This document shows, piece by piece, positions 15,234 through 21,763 of a DNA stretch of 64,000 bases; position 1 is the first letter of the stretch; every line of letters starts with the position of its first letter. The position numbers and the translations under genes were made by a program. The DNA comes from a virus. Below the pieces are notes generated by a model, which was not told the origin of the DNA, did no database searches, and saw nothing but the letters and a program-made list of their open reading frames with translations. The stretch covers positions 1 to 64,000 of the IMG/VR virus record IMGVR_UViG_3300036832_000455. The stretch is one strand, 5' to 3'.

Positions 15234-17229
15234 GAGAAACACCACTACTCCCATGGCCTCTATCCATGTACGGTCCGCGAATTGTGGTACGAGCCCGCTC
15301 GCGTGCAATCTCCTCTGCATGTTTCAGTTCGTCTCTGTAGAAGTGAAGGAAACCTTGACCCGCTACGTTCGGCTGTGCGAACGCATTGATCACAGCGTCA
15401 CCCTTATCGGGGGAGCGACCAAGTCGCTCCTTCACCTTCTTCTTGTCTTCTACCTGAATGCCTCTAACAGTGAGAGCCCACCTAGGAGCAGCAAGATCAG
15501 CAGCCAACTCACTATCTGGGGGTATAGCGATCTCCAGGCCAAGTGAAGGATCCAATGCCTCTCTGAAAAGCCAGAACCATTCCGAGCGCGCATTGGTGAA
15601 ACTCAAGGTCCCCGATCGATCCGTCGCGATGGACTTATCTGCCCCGTTCATTGCCACAACGTCGATGCCCGCGAGCTTCCCGACGTCGACCGGTGAGGAT
15701 CCGACCCCAACGACGTCGATCTTGACTCGCCAGTCAGCGTACCCGAATTCTCTGACCTTTGCAATGACAGCCGGACCATCAGGAGTGTCAACGCCAGGTA
15801 CAAGCTTAAGAGTAGCAAACCAACTGCCACGTCTCTCGCTAAAGACCGTCTTATCACGGCCCCCACGAGACACGTCAACCCCCACATCCCTAGAACCAGG
15901 AAGATCGGCGCTAAAACCCTTAGTAATGTCCAGATTGCCGTAGACATTGTAGTTCAGCTTCTTCTGGTCATCACTCAGCAAGACAGACGTGTCTACACCA
16001 ACTCCTGCCTGCTGGAAAAACTCGTCCAAGGTTCTCGGCTGAGCCTTTGGGATGTTAAGGTCAGGTAAGTCGTCCGGCTTCAGCTCTCGCTTCGGTTCGC
16101 TCGGTTCCTCGAGTTTGGGCTCTTCTACTATTGTGTTATTATTGTTAGAATGCCCCTTAACGGCGGAAGAAACAGATCCAGATCCGCGGAGCGGTCCGGA
16201 GAGGGGGGACGAGCTCCCAACGGCGTTTGTTGGATCCGATGGGTTTATTGCGGCTTTTCTACTGATCAGCTTGAGAAGGTACTGTTCATAAGTAGGAGCC
16301 CAGCGACTCTGCGCAGCAAGGATCCAAGCCGTTGGGATCACTTGCCAACGATCGTCATCTTCGCCGATCCCAAAGTCGCCTTGCAGCATTCGAGAGCGCA
16401 GAGGCTCGGGCAGCGCCTGCAGGATGCTTATGTATCCTGAGGACATCAGGAAGGGATTATCCTGAATGCGGGCGCGAATGAAAGTCCGGCTTCGGGGGAA
16501 GATCTCGGTCTCCTGACCGTTGATCTCCATGTATATAGGGTCGGGCGAGCTAACTTCCATATCATCACCGTCACTATTGGTGATGAACCACCTCAACTCC
16601 CCGGGAAGGGCGGGATCGGGGTGGCTCGGATTTAGCCAGGGCGCCCAATAGTCAGCGACCCATTGTCCTTCAGCCGTAGTTGGCGGGTTGCCGCACGCTA
16701 TGACTCTAGTGCGATAAAACTTGCCTGTGGAGGGGTCTATCTTGGTAGTACGGTTCCATCCGGTGAGGAACTTGTACTGCCGCTTCGTGAAGTGGGTGAC
16801 TTCGTCGAAGCCCTTGAGGTCGTGAGGTCGTCCCTGGTACTTCTGCTCATCGCCCTCAAACTGGCAAGCACCGAATTCAATCGTGCGACCGTCCTTGAAT
16901 CTCCAAGTCCAGTCCGAGCCATTGTACTTGCCGATGTCATAGTAGAGCTCGTTGCTCCTATCCTTGATGCCCTTCAGCTGTTGGAACTCTCGGCGGAACA
17001 CGATAGTGCGCCAATGGTTCTGTAGTCCGGTTCCGAGGAGCAGGTCGGTTTTACCTCCCCCAGCGGCCCCGCCATAGAAGAGCTCATCAGCTTCGCTCGA
17101 GAAGGCTGCTGACTGTGGACCGGGCAGTGGTGTCCACACGGGTACTTCAATGTCGCTCAACAGTCCGTCGAGCTCAGCGAGCTCGGCTGGCGTGAGATGT
17201 TGGAGCAGCTGACTGAGTTCGCTGGCCAT
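15214..17229 (-). CDS. terL: Terminase large subunit
   Basis: The packaging motor, 671 residues. The ATPase domain carries Walker A (YGGAAGGGKTD, ~52-62) and Walker B (PHDLKGFDEVTHF, ~135-147), with CGNPP near residue 179 as coupling motif. The nuclease domain starts near residue 450 (VGVDVSRGG, metal-binding Asp) and ends with DKGDAVINAF. Residues ~325-445 are a polar low-complexity insert (Ser/Asn/Pro/Glu-rich) between the two domains, unusual for the family. The start overlaps the upstream stop as TAATG, so it is translationally coupled to the terS candidate. Confidence 0.93.
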   Translation of the reverse strand: MASELSQLLQHLTPAELAELDGLLSDIEVPVWTPLPGPQSAAFSSEADELFYGGAAGGGKTDLLLGTGLQNHWRTIVFRREFQQLKGIKDRSNELYYDIGKYNGSDWTWRFKDGRTIEFGACQFEGDEQKYQGRPHDLKGFDEVTHFTKRQYKFLTGWNRTTKIDPSTGKFYRTRVIACGNPPTTAEGQWVADYWAPWLNPSHPDPALPGELRWFITNSDGDDMEVSSPDPIYMEINGQETEIFPRSRTFIRARIQDNPFLMSSGYISILQALPEPLRSRMLQGDFGIGEDDDRWQVIPTAWILAAQSRWAPTYEQYLLKLISRKAAINPSDPTNAVGSSSPLSGPLRGSGSVSSAVKGHSNNNNTIVEEPKLEEPSEPKRELKPDDLPDLNIPKAQPRTLDEFFQQAGVGVDTSVLLSDDQKKLNYNVYGNLDITKGFSADLPGSRDVGVDVSRGGRDKTVFSERRGSWFATLKLVPGVDTPDGPAVIAKVREFGYADWRVKIDVVGVGSSPVDVGKLAGIDVVAMNGADKSIATDRSGTLSFTNARSEWFWLFREALDPSLGLEIAIPPDSELAADLAAPRWALTVRGIQVEDKKKVKERLGRSPDKGDAVINAFAQPNVAGQGFLHFYRDELKHAEEIARERARTTIRGPYMDRGHGSSGVSHGIIRS

Positions 17230-18704
17230 TATTCATTACCAGCTTTGCGACTTCTCGCCTTGTCAAGCAAGATAGCTAGCCTGCGTGAACGATCAGCTGC
17301 GCTCAGCTGCTCGCGGTTGTTTTCAGGGTTGGGCCCCCGCGCGTCCTCTTCACCTCTAACAGACTTGCCAGTGGTGGACTTTGGAGAGAGGGAGGGAGAA
17401 CGAGACGCCAGATACTTAACGTTCTCCTGAAGGGTGTGATTTGGCGTGATGCTAGTCGGGTGTAACCCGATGCTTACCCGTTGTAGCTGGGTCGTTAGCT
17501 TCAGGGCTTCTAGAGCGGTCTTCGGGGTAAGCTCCTTCCAGAAGCGCGGCTCGTCATCGTCGTCCAAGAAGTATGGCTTGAAGTTAGGATCACTGCGGTC
17601 TGGATTGATGAACGCGAGCAGTTTGCTATATAGTTTTTGGCTGTCAGTGAAGTGAGTGTTCTGAAGAGTCAGAGCCAACATCTCTCGGGACTTGCGGATC
17701 GAGTCGATGTAGAACAAGTCGTGCGACTTGGCACGGAAATCCCAGTGGTACAGGTAGAACCACTCGACAATCTCGTCGTGAGTTGCGCTGTTGATGATCT
17801 CTATCTGGTTACCGTTCGTGTCGCTCGGGATAAAACCAGAGCCCTCTAGAGGGCCCATATACTCAGCTCGATCGCTACGCCCGCCCGGCTGTACATTCGG
17901 CAACCATGAGGTACCGCTTTGTTGCTCGTGGAGTTTGGTCTGATGAGTATGCTGTGCGCGCGATGCTGCGATTCGTTGCTGCATGTGCGTACTGTTAGCG
18001 AGGGTAAAGATTTGCCTGTTGCCCTGAGTACCCTGCTCGATGTACGCCTGGAACGCAATGTAGGCATCAATCGGCTCACAAGGCAGCTTCTGCCAGAAGG
18101 GCTGCCCTTCGTCCGTCATTGGGTACCCCTCGTCATACGATAAGGGGGAGTAGGCTTTCTGTAGGGCGGCGTGATTGAGGATCAGCTGAGGGATGCGATA
18201 GTCCTCAGAGATCGTCGTCGTTTGTTGATCGTTATGTGTTATGTCCTTGACGATGTCCCCTTCGGGTAATTCAGTCTGAAGCCGCGCAGCTGTTGGCCGC
18301 TCTTGTGAGTCCGGTGAAGGCTCGCCTCCTTGACCCCCTCGTGCATCGGTTTGCTGCCGCTCGAGCTGCCCGACTTTGTCGACGCTGATGTCCTCATGCC
18401 TCTGGTCCCCCGGCTTCCTCTGGTTCCTCGAGACATTTTGGGCCTCTTGTGAGTGTGTGGCTGTGTAGTTACTGAGGGCCTCTTCTAGGCTTGAGGAGTT
18501 TGTGAGCTGTTGGAGTTCTTGGGGTGTGAGTGGGGGTTGGGTCCCCTTGTAGATCGTGCTTGGGTCAATGAGATCCGCCCTGTAGTACCCCTCGGGTAAC
18601 TGTAGTTGGTTGATAGGCAGATAGCTTTGAGCAGCCCTCATGATCTGCGCTTTAGAGGGCAGTGATTGAGCTGAGAGGTCTGAGCGGTTAGGACCAATTG
18701 ACAT
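17229..18704 (-). CDS. Terminase small subunit candidate (long, low-complexity flanks)
   Basis: The first gene of the structural operon encodes 491 residues, directly before terL with a TAATG overlap. Its core resembles phage terminase small subunits of the type W-P-x-E-P-x-x-A-Y-x-A-F-x-x-Y: here PFWQKLPCEPIDAYIAFQAY (~residues 201-220), then THDEIVEWFYLYHWDFRAKS with a following helix, analogous to the WS..W.WveRA.aYD segment. The first ~170 and last ~70 residues are Gln/Ser/Glu/Arg-rich and probably disordered. It is far longer than usual for TerS. Position plus weak motif match support the call. Confidence 0.55.
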   Translation of the reverse strand: MSIGPNRSDLSAQSLPSKAQIMRAAQSYLPINQLQLPEGYYRADLIDPSTIYKGTQPPLTPQELQQLTNSSSLEEALSNYTATHSQEAQNVSRNQRKPGDQRHEDISVDKVGQLERQQTDARGGQGGEPSPDSQERPTAARLQTELPEGDIVKDITHNDQQTTTISEDYRIPQLILNHAALQKAYSPLSYDEGYPMTDEGQPFWQKLPCEPIDAYIAFQAYIEQGTQGNRQIFTLANSTHMQQRIAASRAQHTHQTKLHEQQSGTSWLPNVQPGGRSDRAEYMGPLEGSGFIPSDTNGNQIEIINSATHDEIVEWFYLYHWDFRAKSHDLFYIDSIRKSREMLALTLQNTHFTDSQKLYSKLLAFINPDRSDPNFKPYFLDDDDEPRFWKELTPKTALEALKLTTQLQRVSIGLHPTSITPNHTLQENVKYLASRSPSLSPKSTTGKSVRGEEDARGPNPENNREQLSAADRSRRLAILLDKARSRKAGNE

Positions 18705-18742
18705 GTAGACTTTGGGCCTTAGTAGCTTTATGGCATATGTGG

Positions 18743-18785
18743 ATTATATAGTATGCACTAATGGTCAATCAAGATGTCCAAATAT
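18743..18785 (-). promoter_or_regulatory. Promoter for the structural (late) operon
   Basis: On the minus strand TTGATT (18772-18767), 18 bp, then TATAAT (18748-18743), with ATTTGGACATC immediately upstream of the -35. The match to the ten plus-strand early promoters (TTGATT-18-TATAAT plus the ATTTGGACAC box, here with one extra base) is close. Transcription would start about 30 bases before the first gene of the operon. Confidence 0.75.
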
Positions 18786-18970
18786 TAAATCTTGTTAATA
18801 AGCCCCCTTGGCTGTGCCTCGCCTTTTGGTTGTGCAGTTGCCTTTTTGGTAAAATCACCCAGGCGCGGCATTTTCAGATAAAAACGATCGCTCTTTTAAC
18901 AGAAAATTATTAACAAATATTAATAATTTAATTGGGGTTTATGACCACCGAGTTGTGTATATTAATATTT

Positions 18971-18996
18971 GTAATTAGGAAATAGTTCTTAATTAC
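18971..18996. promoter_or_regulatory. Operator-like inverted repeat, mini-HTH gene A
   Basis: GTAATTAGGAA, ATAG, TTCTTAATTAC: 11-bp arms with one mismatch, between the promoter and the gene start. It matches the layout of the inverted repeats before mini-HTH genes B and C. Confidence 0.55.
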
Positions 18997-19014
18997 GTAG
19001 TGGAGAATATCAAA

Positions 19015-19209
19015 ATGGATTACAACATCGATTATGAGATCCCCGTAACCGAAAAGGACGTGAATCTCGAAATTGGAAATTTGACCACGATGAGTTCAAA
19101 AATTCGATATCTTTCAGAAAAAGGTTATACCCGTTCCCAAATTGCAAAACAGTTAAATATTCGGTATCAGTGGGTCAGAAATGTTCTGATCACACCAATA
19201 AAGAAGTAA
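19015..19209 (+). CDS. Mini-HTH protein A
   Basis: ATG 19015 (TGGAGA 9 bases upstream) is chosen over GTG 19000; the product is 64 residues. After YEIPVT comes a helical unit SSKIRYLSEKGYTRSQIAKQ followed by LNIRYQWVRNVLITPIK: a probable helix-turn-helix in which YTRSQIAKQLNI is turn plus second helix and RYQWVRNVL the recognition helix. It is a close paralogue of the protein at 19522-19716 and a more distant one of those at 20290, 23325 and 37108. The gene is AT-rich, unlike its paralogue. Location in the divergent control region, operators and its own terminator suggest a transcription regulator. Confidence 0.8.
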   Translation: MDYNIDYEIPVTEKDVNLEIGNLTTMSSKIRYLSEKGYTRSQIAKQLNIRYQWVRNVLITPIKK

Positions 19210-19212
19210 AGG

Positions 19213-19249
19213 AAAGGGGGACCCCAAATAAGGGGTCCCCTTTACTTTT
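19213..19249 (+). terminator. Terminator after mini-HTH A
   Basis: AAAGGGG(G)ACCCC and GGGGTCCCCTTT pair over 12 bp with one bulged G and a 6-nt loop, followed by ACTTTT. It is a strong intrinsic terminator a few bases after the stop codon. Confidence 0.8.
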
Positions 19250-19397
19250 GTTATGTTATTCTCTTTTTTGAGATTGCCCAGGCGACCCCCTAGGTTGCGG
19301 GGCGACCCGCCGGACCGAGCGGGGACCCGCCGCCCAGGCTTTTAAGCCTAACCGGGGGACCGGTATAGCCCACCCCGCGGGGTGCGACATGAAATAA

Positions 19398-19409
19398 CGT
19401 TCATGAACG
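19398..19409. promoter_or_regulatory. Palindrome CGTTCATGAACG
   Basis: A perfect 12-bp palindrome, followed 4 bases later by GTTCAT (a further half-site). It lies about 40 bp upstream of the -35 of gene B and has the look of a dimeric regulator site. Confidence 0.45.
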
Positions 19410-19433
19410 ATTGTTCATATAATACCTGAAACA

Positions 19434-19447
19434 TTAACAATTGTTAA
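19434..19447. promoter_or_regulatory. Operator-like palindrome TTAACAATTGTTAA
   Basis: A perfect 14-bp palindrome that ends one base before the -35 of the gene B promoter. One-mismatch and looser versions stand at the same place before gene C (20189) and gene A (18910). Confidence 0.6.
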
Positions 19448-19448
19448 C

Positions 19449-19477
19449 TTGCGATTTGCAGGGGGATGTATTATATT
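19449..19477 (+). promoter_or_regulatory. Promoter of mini-HTH B
   Basis: TTGCGA (19449-19454), 17 bp, TATATT (19472-19477). It is flanked by the TTAACAATTGTTAA palindrome upstream and the TGTAATGA/TCATTACA inverted repeat downstream. Confidence 0.55.
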
Positions 19478-19482
19478 ATAGT

Positions 19483-19504
19483 TGTAATGAGATGATTCAT
19501 TACA
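19483..19504. promoter_or_regulatory. Operator-like inverted repeat, mini-HTH gene B
   Basis: TGTAATGA, 6 bases, TCATTACA, a perfect 8-bp inverted repeat five bases after the -10. It would overlap the transcription start. Confidence 0.55.
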
Positions 19505-19521
19505 GGCAGAAAGGTACTAAA

Positions 19522-19716
19522 ATGTCTTACGAAGTCAATTACGAGATCCCCGTCACCGCCGCGAGCGTTGGGGAGGAAATCGCCGCCCTTTCCACAACAA
19601 GCGCCAAAATCCGCTACCTTGCGCAAAAAGGGTACAACCGCGCGCAAATCGCGCGTACCCTCAACATTCGTTACCAGTGGGTCAGAAACGTGCTGATCAC
19701 GCCCGTAAAGGGCTAA
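19522..19716 (+). CDS. Mini-HTH protein B
   Basis: ATG 19522 follows AGAAAGG by about 8 bases; the product is 64 residues. Over its whole length it parallels mini-HTH A: NYEIPVT, then AKIRYLAQKGYNRAQIARTL, then NIRYQWVRNVLITPVKG. Despite nearly the same protein, its codons are GC-rich (many gcg, cgc, ccg) while those of A are AT-rich, so the two copies probably have separate histories. It has its own promoter, two operator-like repeats and three consecutive hairpin terminators. Function as a DNA-binding regulator is inferred. Confidence 0.8.
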   Translation: MSYEVNYEIPVTAASVGEEIAALSTTSAKIRYLAQKGYNRAQIARTLNIRYQWVRNVLITPVKG

Positions 19717-19722
19717 AAGGAG

Positions 19723-19753
19723 AAGGGGCGCCGAAAGGCGCCCTTTTCTCTTT
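19723..19753 (+). terminator. Terminator 1 after mini-HTH B
   Basis: AGGGGCGCC-GAAA-GGCGCCC(T) with TTTTCTCTTT after the stem, directly following the gene. Confidence 0.8.
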
Positions 19754-19764
19754 CCTGAGAATGC

Positions 19765-19792
19765 CCGGGCCCGAAAGGGCCCGGTTCTTTTT
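19765..19792 (+). terminator. Terminator 2 after mini-HTH B
   Basis: CCGGGCCC-GAAA-GGGCCCGG, an 8-bp all-GC stem with a GNRA-type loop, followed by TTCTTTTT. Confidence 0.75.
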
Positions 19793-19794
19793 GC

Positions 19795-19820
19795 CCCGGC
19801 CCTTTTGGGCCGGGCTTTTT
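19795..19820 (+). terminator. Terminator 3 after mini-HTH B
   Basis: CCCGGCCC-TTTT-GGGCCGGG then CTTTTT: a third back-to-back intrinsic terminator. Confidence 0.75.
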
Positions 19821-19910
19821 GGGCCCATGGGCCATTTGGGGCCCGGTTGGGACCGTTCCGGGACCGTTCCGGCCCGGGCGGGCGGGCGCGGAGCGCCCCG
19901 GAGGGGACCG

Positions 19911-19986
19911 GTCCGCCTCGGACGCCAAAATTTGGCGCCCATGGTTGACCGCTACAGATCCTGTACCCAAATCGAGCAGACTGTTG
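19911..19986 (+). repeat. Triplicated ~75-nt non-coding element, copy A
   Basis: Begins GTCCGCCTCGGAC (a 5-bp stem with CCT loop), has CATGGTTG in the middle and ends CCAAATCGAGCAGACTGTTG. In this copy CGCCAAAATTTGGCG also folds on itself. Shared blocks with copies B and C at fixed spacing suggest a structured RNA or a protein-binding DNA element. Strand is arbitrary. Confidence 0.65.
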
Positions 19987-20074
19987 AGGCCCGACCAAAG
20001 GGAGGCCCGGTCGGGACCGGTCAACGCGTCCGCCTTTTGGACTAGGCGCGCTTTACCATCTCAGTTAAGGCCCG

Positions 20075-20150
20075 GTCCGCCTCGGAGCGCGCAAATCCAA
20101 ATCCATGGTTGGCCCGTGCAGGACCTAGACCCAAATCGAGCAGACTGTTG
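20075..20150 (+). repeat. Triplicated ~75-nt non-coding element, copy B
   Basis: Same length as copy A (76 nt), same start GTCCGCCTCGGA, the same CATGGTTG core, and an identical end block of 22 bases (ACCCAAATC through GACTGTTG). The middle is divergent, as expected if only the ends and core are constrained. Confidence 0.65.
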
Positions 20151-20188
20151 GACCAGTTAAAACCACCGTAAGACCGTTTGCTAATTAT

Positions 20189-20202
20189 TAACAATTATTA
20201 AT
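20189..20202. promoter_or_regulatory. Operator-like sequence TTAACAATTATTAA
   Basis: Differs at one base from the perfect palindrome before gene B and has the same position, ending one base before the -35. Confidence 0.5.
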
Positions 20203-20203
20203 T

Positions 20204-20233
20204 TGTAGTCCCACAGGACAATCTATTATAATA
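20204..20233 (+). promoter_or_regulatory. Promoter of mini-HTH C
   Basis: TTGTAG (20204-20209), 18 bp, TATAAT (20228-20233). It has the same spacer length as the early promoters but lacks their upstream GACCATCATTTTGACAC box. Confidence 0.65.
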
Positions 20234-20242
20234 TATTTGTAC

Positions 20243-20264
20243 AATGAGAAATGGTTCTTATTGG
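20243..20264. promoter_or_regulatory. Operator-like inverted repeat, mini-HTH gene C
   Basis: CAATGAGAA, ATGG, TTCTTATTG: 9-bp arms with one mismatch, ten bases after the -10. Centre and arms match those before gene A (GAA-ATAG-TTC). Confidence 0.55.
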
Positions 20265-20289
20265 ACAAAGTAAGTAAAGGACAAAGACC

Positions 20290-20598
20290 ATGACTAAGAA
20301 CAACACCGCGACCGTCGACGAGGTCATCGAGCCGGTACTGACGCTGGAGCAGCAGGAGGCCATCCAGTTGGCCGTAGAGCTGGAGGTCCACACCGCTCCG
20401 CCACAGAGCGACGTCCACGGTATCGTCTGGAGCGAGACCATGAACACGTCCCAGAAGATCAAGTCGCTCGCGCGGATGGGCCACAAGAACGCTTCGATCC
20501 AGAAGATCCTGAACCCCTGGTACGAACAGAAGAACGGACGGGCGCTCCGCTACCAACACGTGCGTAACGTCCTGACTCAGACCTACAAGAAGGACTGA
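20290..20598 (+). CDS. Mini-HTH protein C
   Basis: This 102-residue protein has an acidic, Gln-rich N-terminal extension (~50 residues) before a mini-HTH-like unit: TSQKIKSLARMGHKNASIQK, an insert of ~12 residues (NPWYEQKNGRA), then LRYQHVRNVLTQTYKKD. The RYQxVRNVL signature and the Lys-Ile-(Arg/Lys)-x-Leu helix are shared with mini-HTH A, B and the protein at 23325. AAAGGAC precedes the start. It has its own promoter, paired operator-like repeats and terminator, which suggests an autonomous regulator. Confidence 0.78.
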   Translation: MTKNNTATVDEVIEPVLTLEQQEAIQLAVELEVHTAPPQSDVHGIVWSETMNTSQKIKSLARMGHKNASIQKILNPWYEQKNGRALRYQHVRNVLTQTYKKD

Positions 20599-20602
20599 GA
20601 CT

Positions 20603-20635
20603 AAGAACGGGGGGTCGCAAGACCCCCCTATTCTT
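20603..20635 (+). terminator. Terminator after mini-HTH C
   Basis: GGGGGGTC-GCAA-GACCCCCC, extended by AAGAA/TTCTT arms, directly after the stop codon. Confidence 0.8.
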
Positions 20636-20657
20636 GACCCGCCTAAGGAGCATTGTA

Positions 20658-20786
20658 ATGGCACAACAGTTCATCGACCTCTATCCGGACTTTATCAATC
20701 AGTTCGGACTCATCGGGTGCGGGCTCTTTACCGCCTGGATCCTAACCGTCCTGACTAGCCTATGGACAGTCTGGAGTATCCGGTAA
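20658..20786 (+). CDS. Small membrane peptide, 42 residues
   Basis: AAGGAG stands about 7 bases before the ATG. The product has a short amphipathic start (MAQQFIDLYPDF) and one transmembrane helix (~residues 17-40, GLIGCGLFTAWILTVLTSLW) ending in Arg. Its stop overlaps the next start as TAATG. It lies after the terminator of mini-HTH C, so it depends on readthrough or an unseen promoter. Function unknown. Confidence 0.65.
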   Translation: MAQQFIDLYPDFINQFGLIGCGLFTAWILTVLTSLWTVWSIR

Positions 20787-20962
20787 TGTCCCACGCGTTC
20801 ACGTTGGCCAAGAAAGACTTGGAACAACTGTTCAGACTGTACACGCTGTCCGCCCTCGAACATGAGGACGATGACAGCCTCAACGATCCGGACGAGGAGA
20901 TGCGCCTTAAGGACTTCCTGTATTGGGCAGGACACCGTAAGAACCTTCCAATGGCCGAGTAG
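20786..20962 (+). CDS. Small acidic hypothetical protein
   Basis: ATG 20786 overlaps the upstream stop (TAATG) with GGAG 9 bases before it, and is preferred to an upstream ATG at 20762. Fifty-eight residues, acidic in the middle (EHEDDDSLNDPDEE), with an amphipathic start (TLAKKDLEQLFRLYTLSALE). No recognised domain; probably co-expressed with the membrane peptide before it. Confidence 0.65.
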   Translation: MSHAFTLAKKDLEQLFRLYTLSALEHEDDDSLNDPDEEMRLKDFLYWAGHRKNLPMAE

Positions 20963-20980
20963 TCCGACCAGAACTAACTA

Positions 20981-21006
20981 GGGCGCCGCAAGGCGCCCTT
21001 TCTTTT
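20981..21006 (+). terminator. Terminator closing the small-gene pair
   Basis: GGGCGCC-GCAA-GGCGCCC followed by TTTCTTTT. Confidence 0.85.
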
Positions 21007-21066
21007 ACTGCCCCCGGACCGGGCAGGACCGGTCGGGCATTCAAGACCTGTTGTCGAGGAGGAATA

Positions 21067-21139
21067 GTCCGCCTCGGACGCCTGATTCTGAATTGCATGG
21101 TCCAGCTGGACCGGTCGTAGGACCAAATCGAGCAGACTG
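21067..21139 (+). repeat. Triplicated ~75-nt non-coding element, copy C
   Basis: Begins GTCCGCCTCGGACGCC like copy A, has CATGGT in the middle and ends ACCAAATCGAGCAGACTG; 73 nt. The interior differs from A and B, so only the ends and the core are conserved. Confidence 0.65.
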
Positions 21140-21683
21140 ATGCCACGACCGAGGGGACCAGTTGATCCTCACCGACAACTTCGAACCAGTTCTACGCGGA
21201 TCAGTCAAAATGTGGGACCGGCCTAACCTGTTACACATTTCGGTCTGCAACTTTAGGAGACCAACGAGGACGGAGACCGGTTGAATTGGTCGCCCGTTCC
21301 TTTGTGTGCCTAGTGGATCCTTTTGGGAACTACAAGGCAATTACTAAGCGTTCCTTTTGTTAACTCGTTGAAATCATTGATCAAGTGGGAAAAGTAGATA
21401 TAACTGAGTCTACTTTCTCTTATACCTAATATTCTATATACCCTACCCTTACCATACCATTCCTTACCTGACATGTCCTGAATCAATTCCGAAATTGCCT
21501 ACTAGTTTCTCAAATGATAATTTATGTCATATATATCCACTCTATCCACTAGTTAATAAAATCAACGAGTTATAAAATGGAACAACTAGAAATACCAATA
21601 GTTAACCTACAAAAGACCACTAAGGACCCGCCCTGAAATTTCGGCAATTGCGACCGGTCCGTACAAGCACATAGTAAAAAGAT

Positions 21684-21734
21684 GGTCGCCCATCATTTTG
21701 ACACTTGTGACCACAAAGGAACTTATGTTATAAT
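21684..21734 (+). promoter_or_regulatory. Early promoter 1
   Basis: Box GGTCGCCCATCATTTTGACAC, then TTGTGA (21705-21710), 18 bp, TATAAT (21729-21734). It drives the first accessory operon (21764-23136). Confidence 0.85.
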
Positions 21735-21763
21735 AAGTGGTAAAATAGAGAGAGGGCAAGCAG

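Larger units (their letters stand above)
18705..19014. other. Divergent intergenic region between structural and early arms
   Basis: AT-rich, no gene. It holds the minus-strand promoter (18743-18785), an AT-rich core with TTAACAAATATTAA (18910-18923), a weak plus-strand promoter (TTGGGG 18932, TGTATA 18956, 18-bp spacer) and an inverted repeat (18971-18996) just before the first mini-HTH gene. It is the likely decision point between the two transcription directions. Confidence 0.6.
19210..19521. other. Intergenic control region between mini-HTH A and B
   Basis: No gene seen. From left: terminator (19213-19249), a GC-rich stretch (19270-19370) with several short hairpins such as AGGCTT/AAGCCT, a perfect 14-bp palindrome CACCCCGCGGGGTG (19371-19384), then an AT-rich promoter-operator segment for gene B (19398-19504). 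Confidence 0.6.
19717..20289. other. Intergenic region between mini-HTH B and C
   Basis: No gene is credible here. It has three terminators (19723-19820), a direct repeat of GGGACCGTTCC (19849 and 19860), two GACCGGTC palindromes (19906, 20015), copies A and B of a ~76-nt repeated element (19911-19986, 20075-20150), and the promoter-operator segment of gene C (20189-20264). Confidence 0.65.
21007..21763. other. Long intergenic region before the accessory gene arm
   Basis: About 750 bases without a credible gene. The first part is GC-rich with GACCGGTC palindromes (21027, 21109) and copy C of the repeated element (21067-21139). From ~21340 to 21660 it is AT-rich with pyrimidine-rich runs and has no clear hairpin; a replication origin is possible but not shown. 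The right end holds early promoter 1 (21684-21734). Confidence 0.55.

Noticed and set aside
19471-19998. Minus-strand ORF of 175 codons
   Set aside because: It runs through mini-HTH B, three terminators and the repeated element; its Pro/Arg/Gly-rich translation only reflects GC-rich hairpins.
21577-21636. ATG ORF of 19 codons in the long intergenic region
   Set aside because: No ribosome binding site, very short and no neighbours; probably chance.
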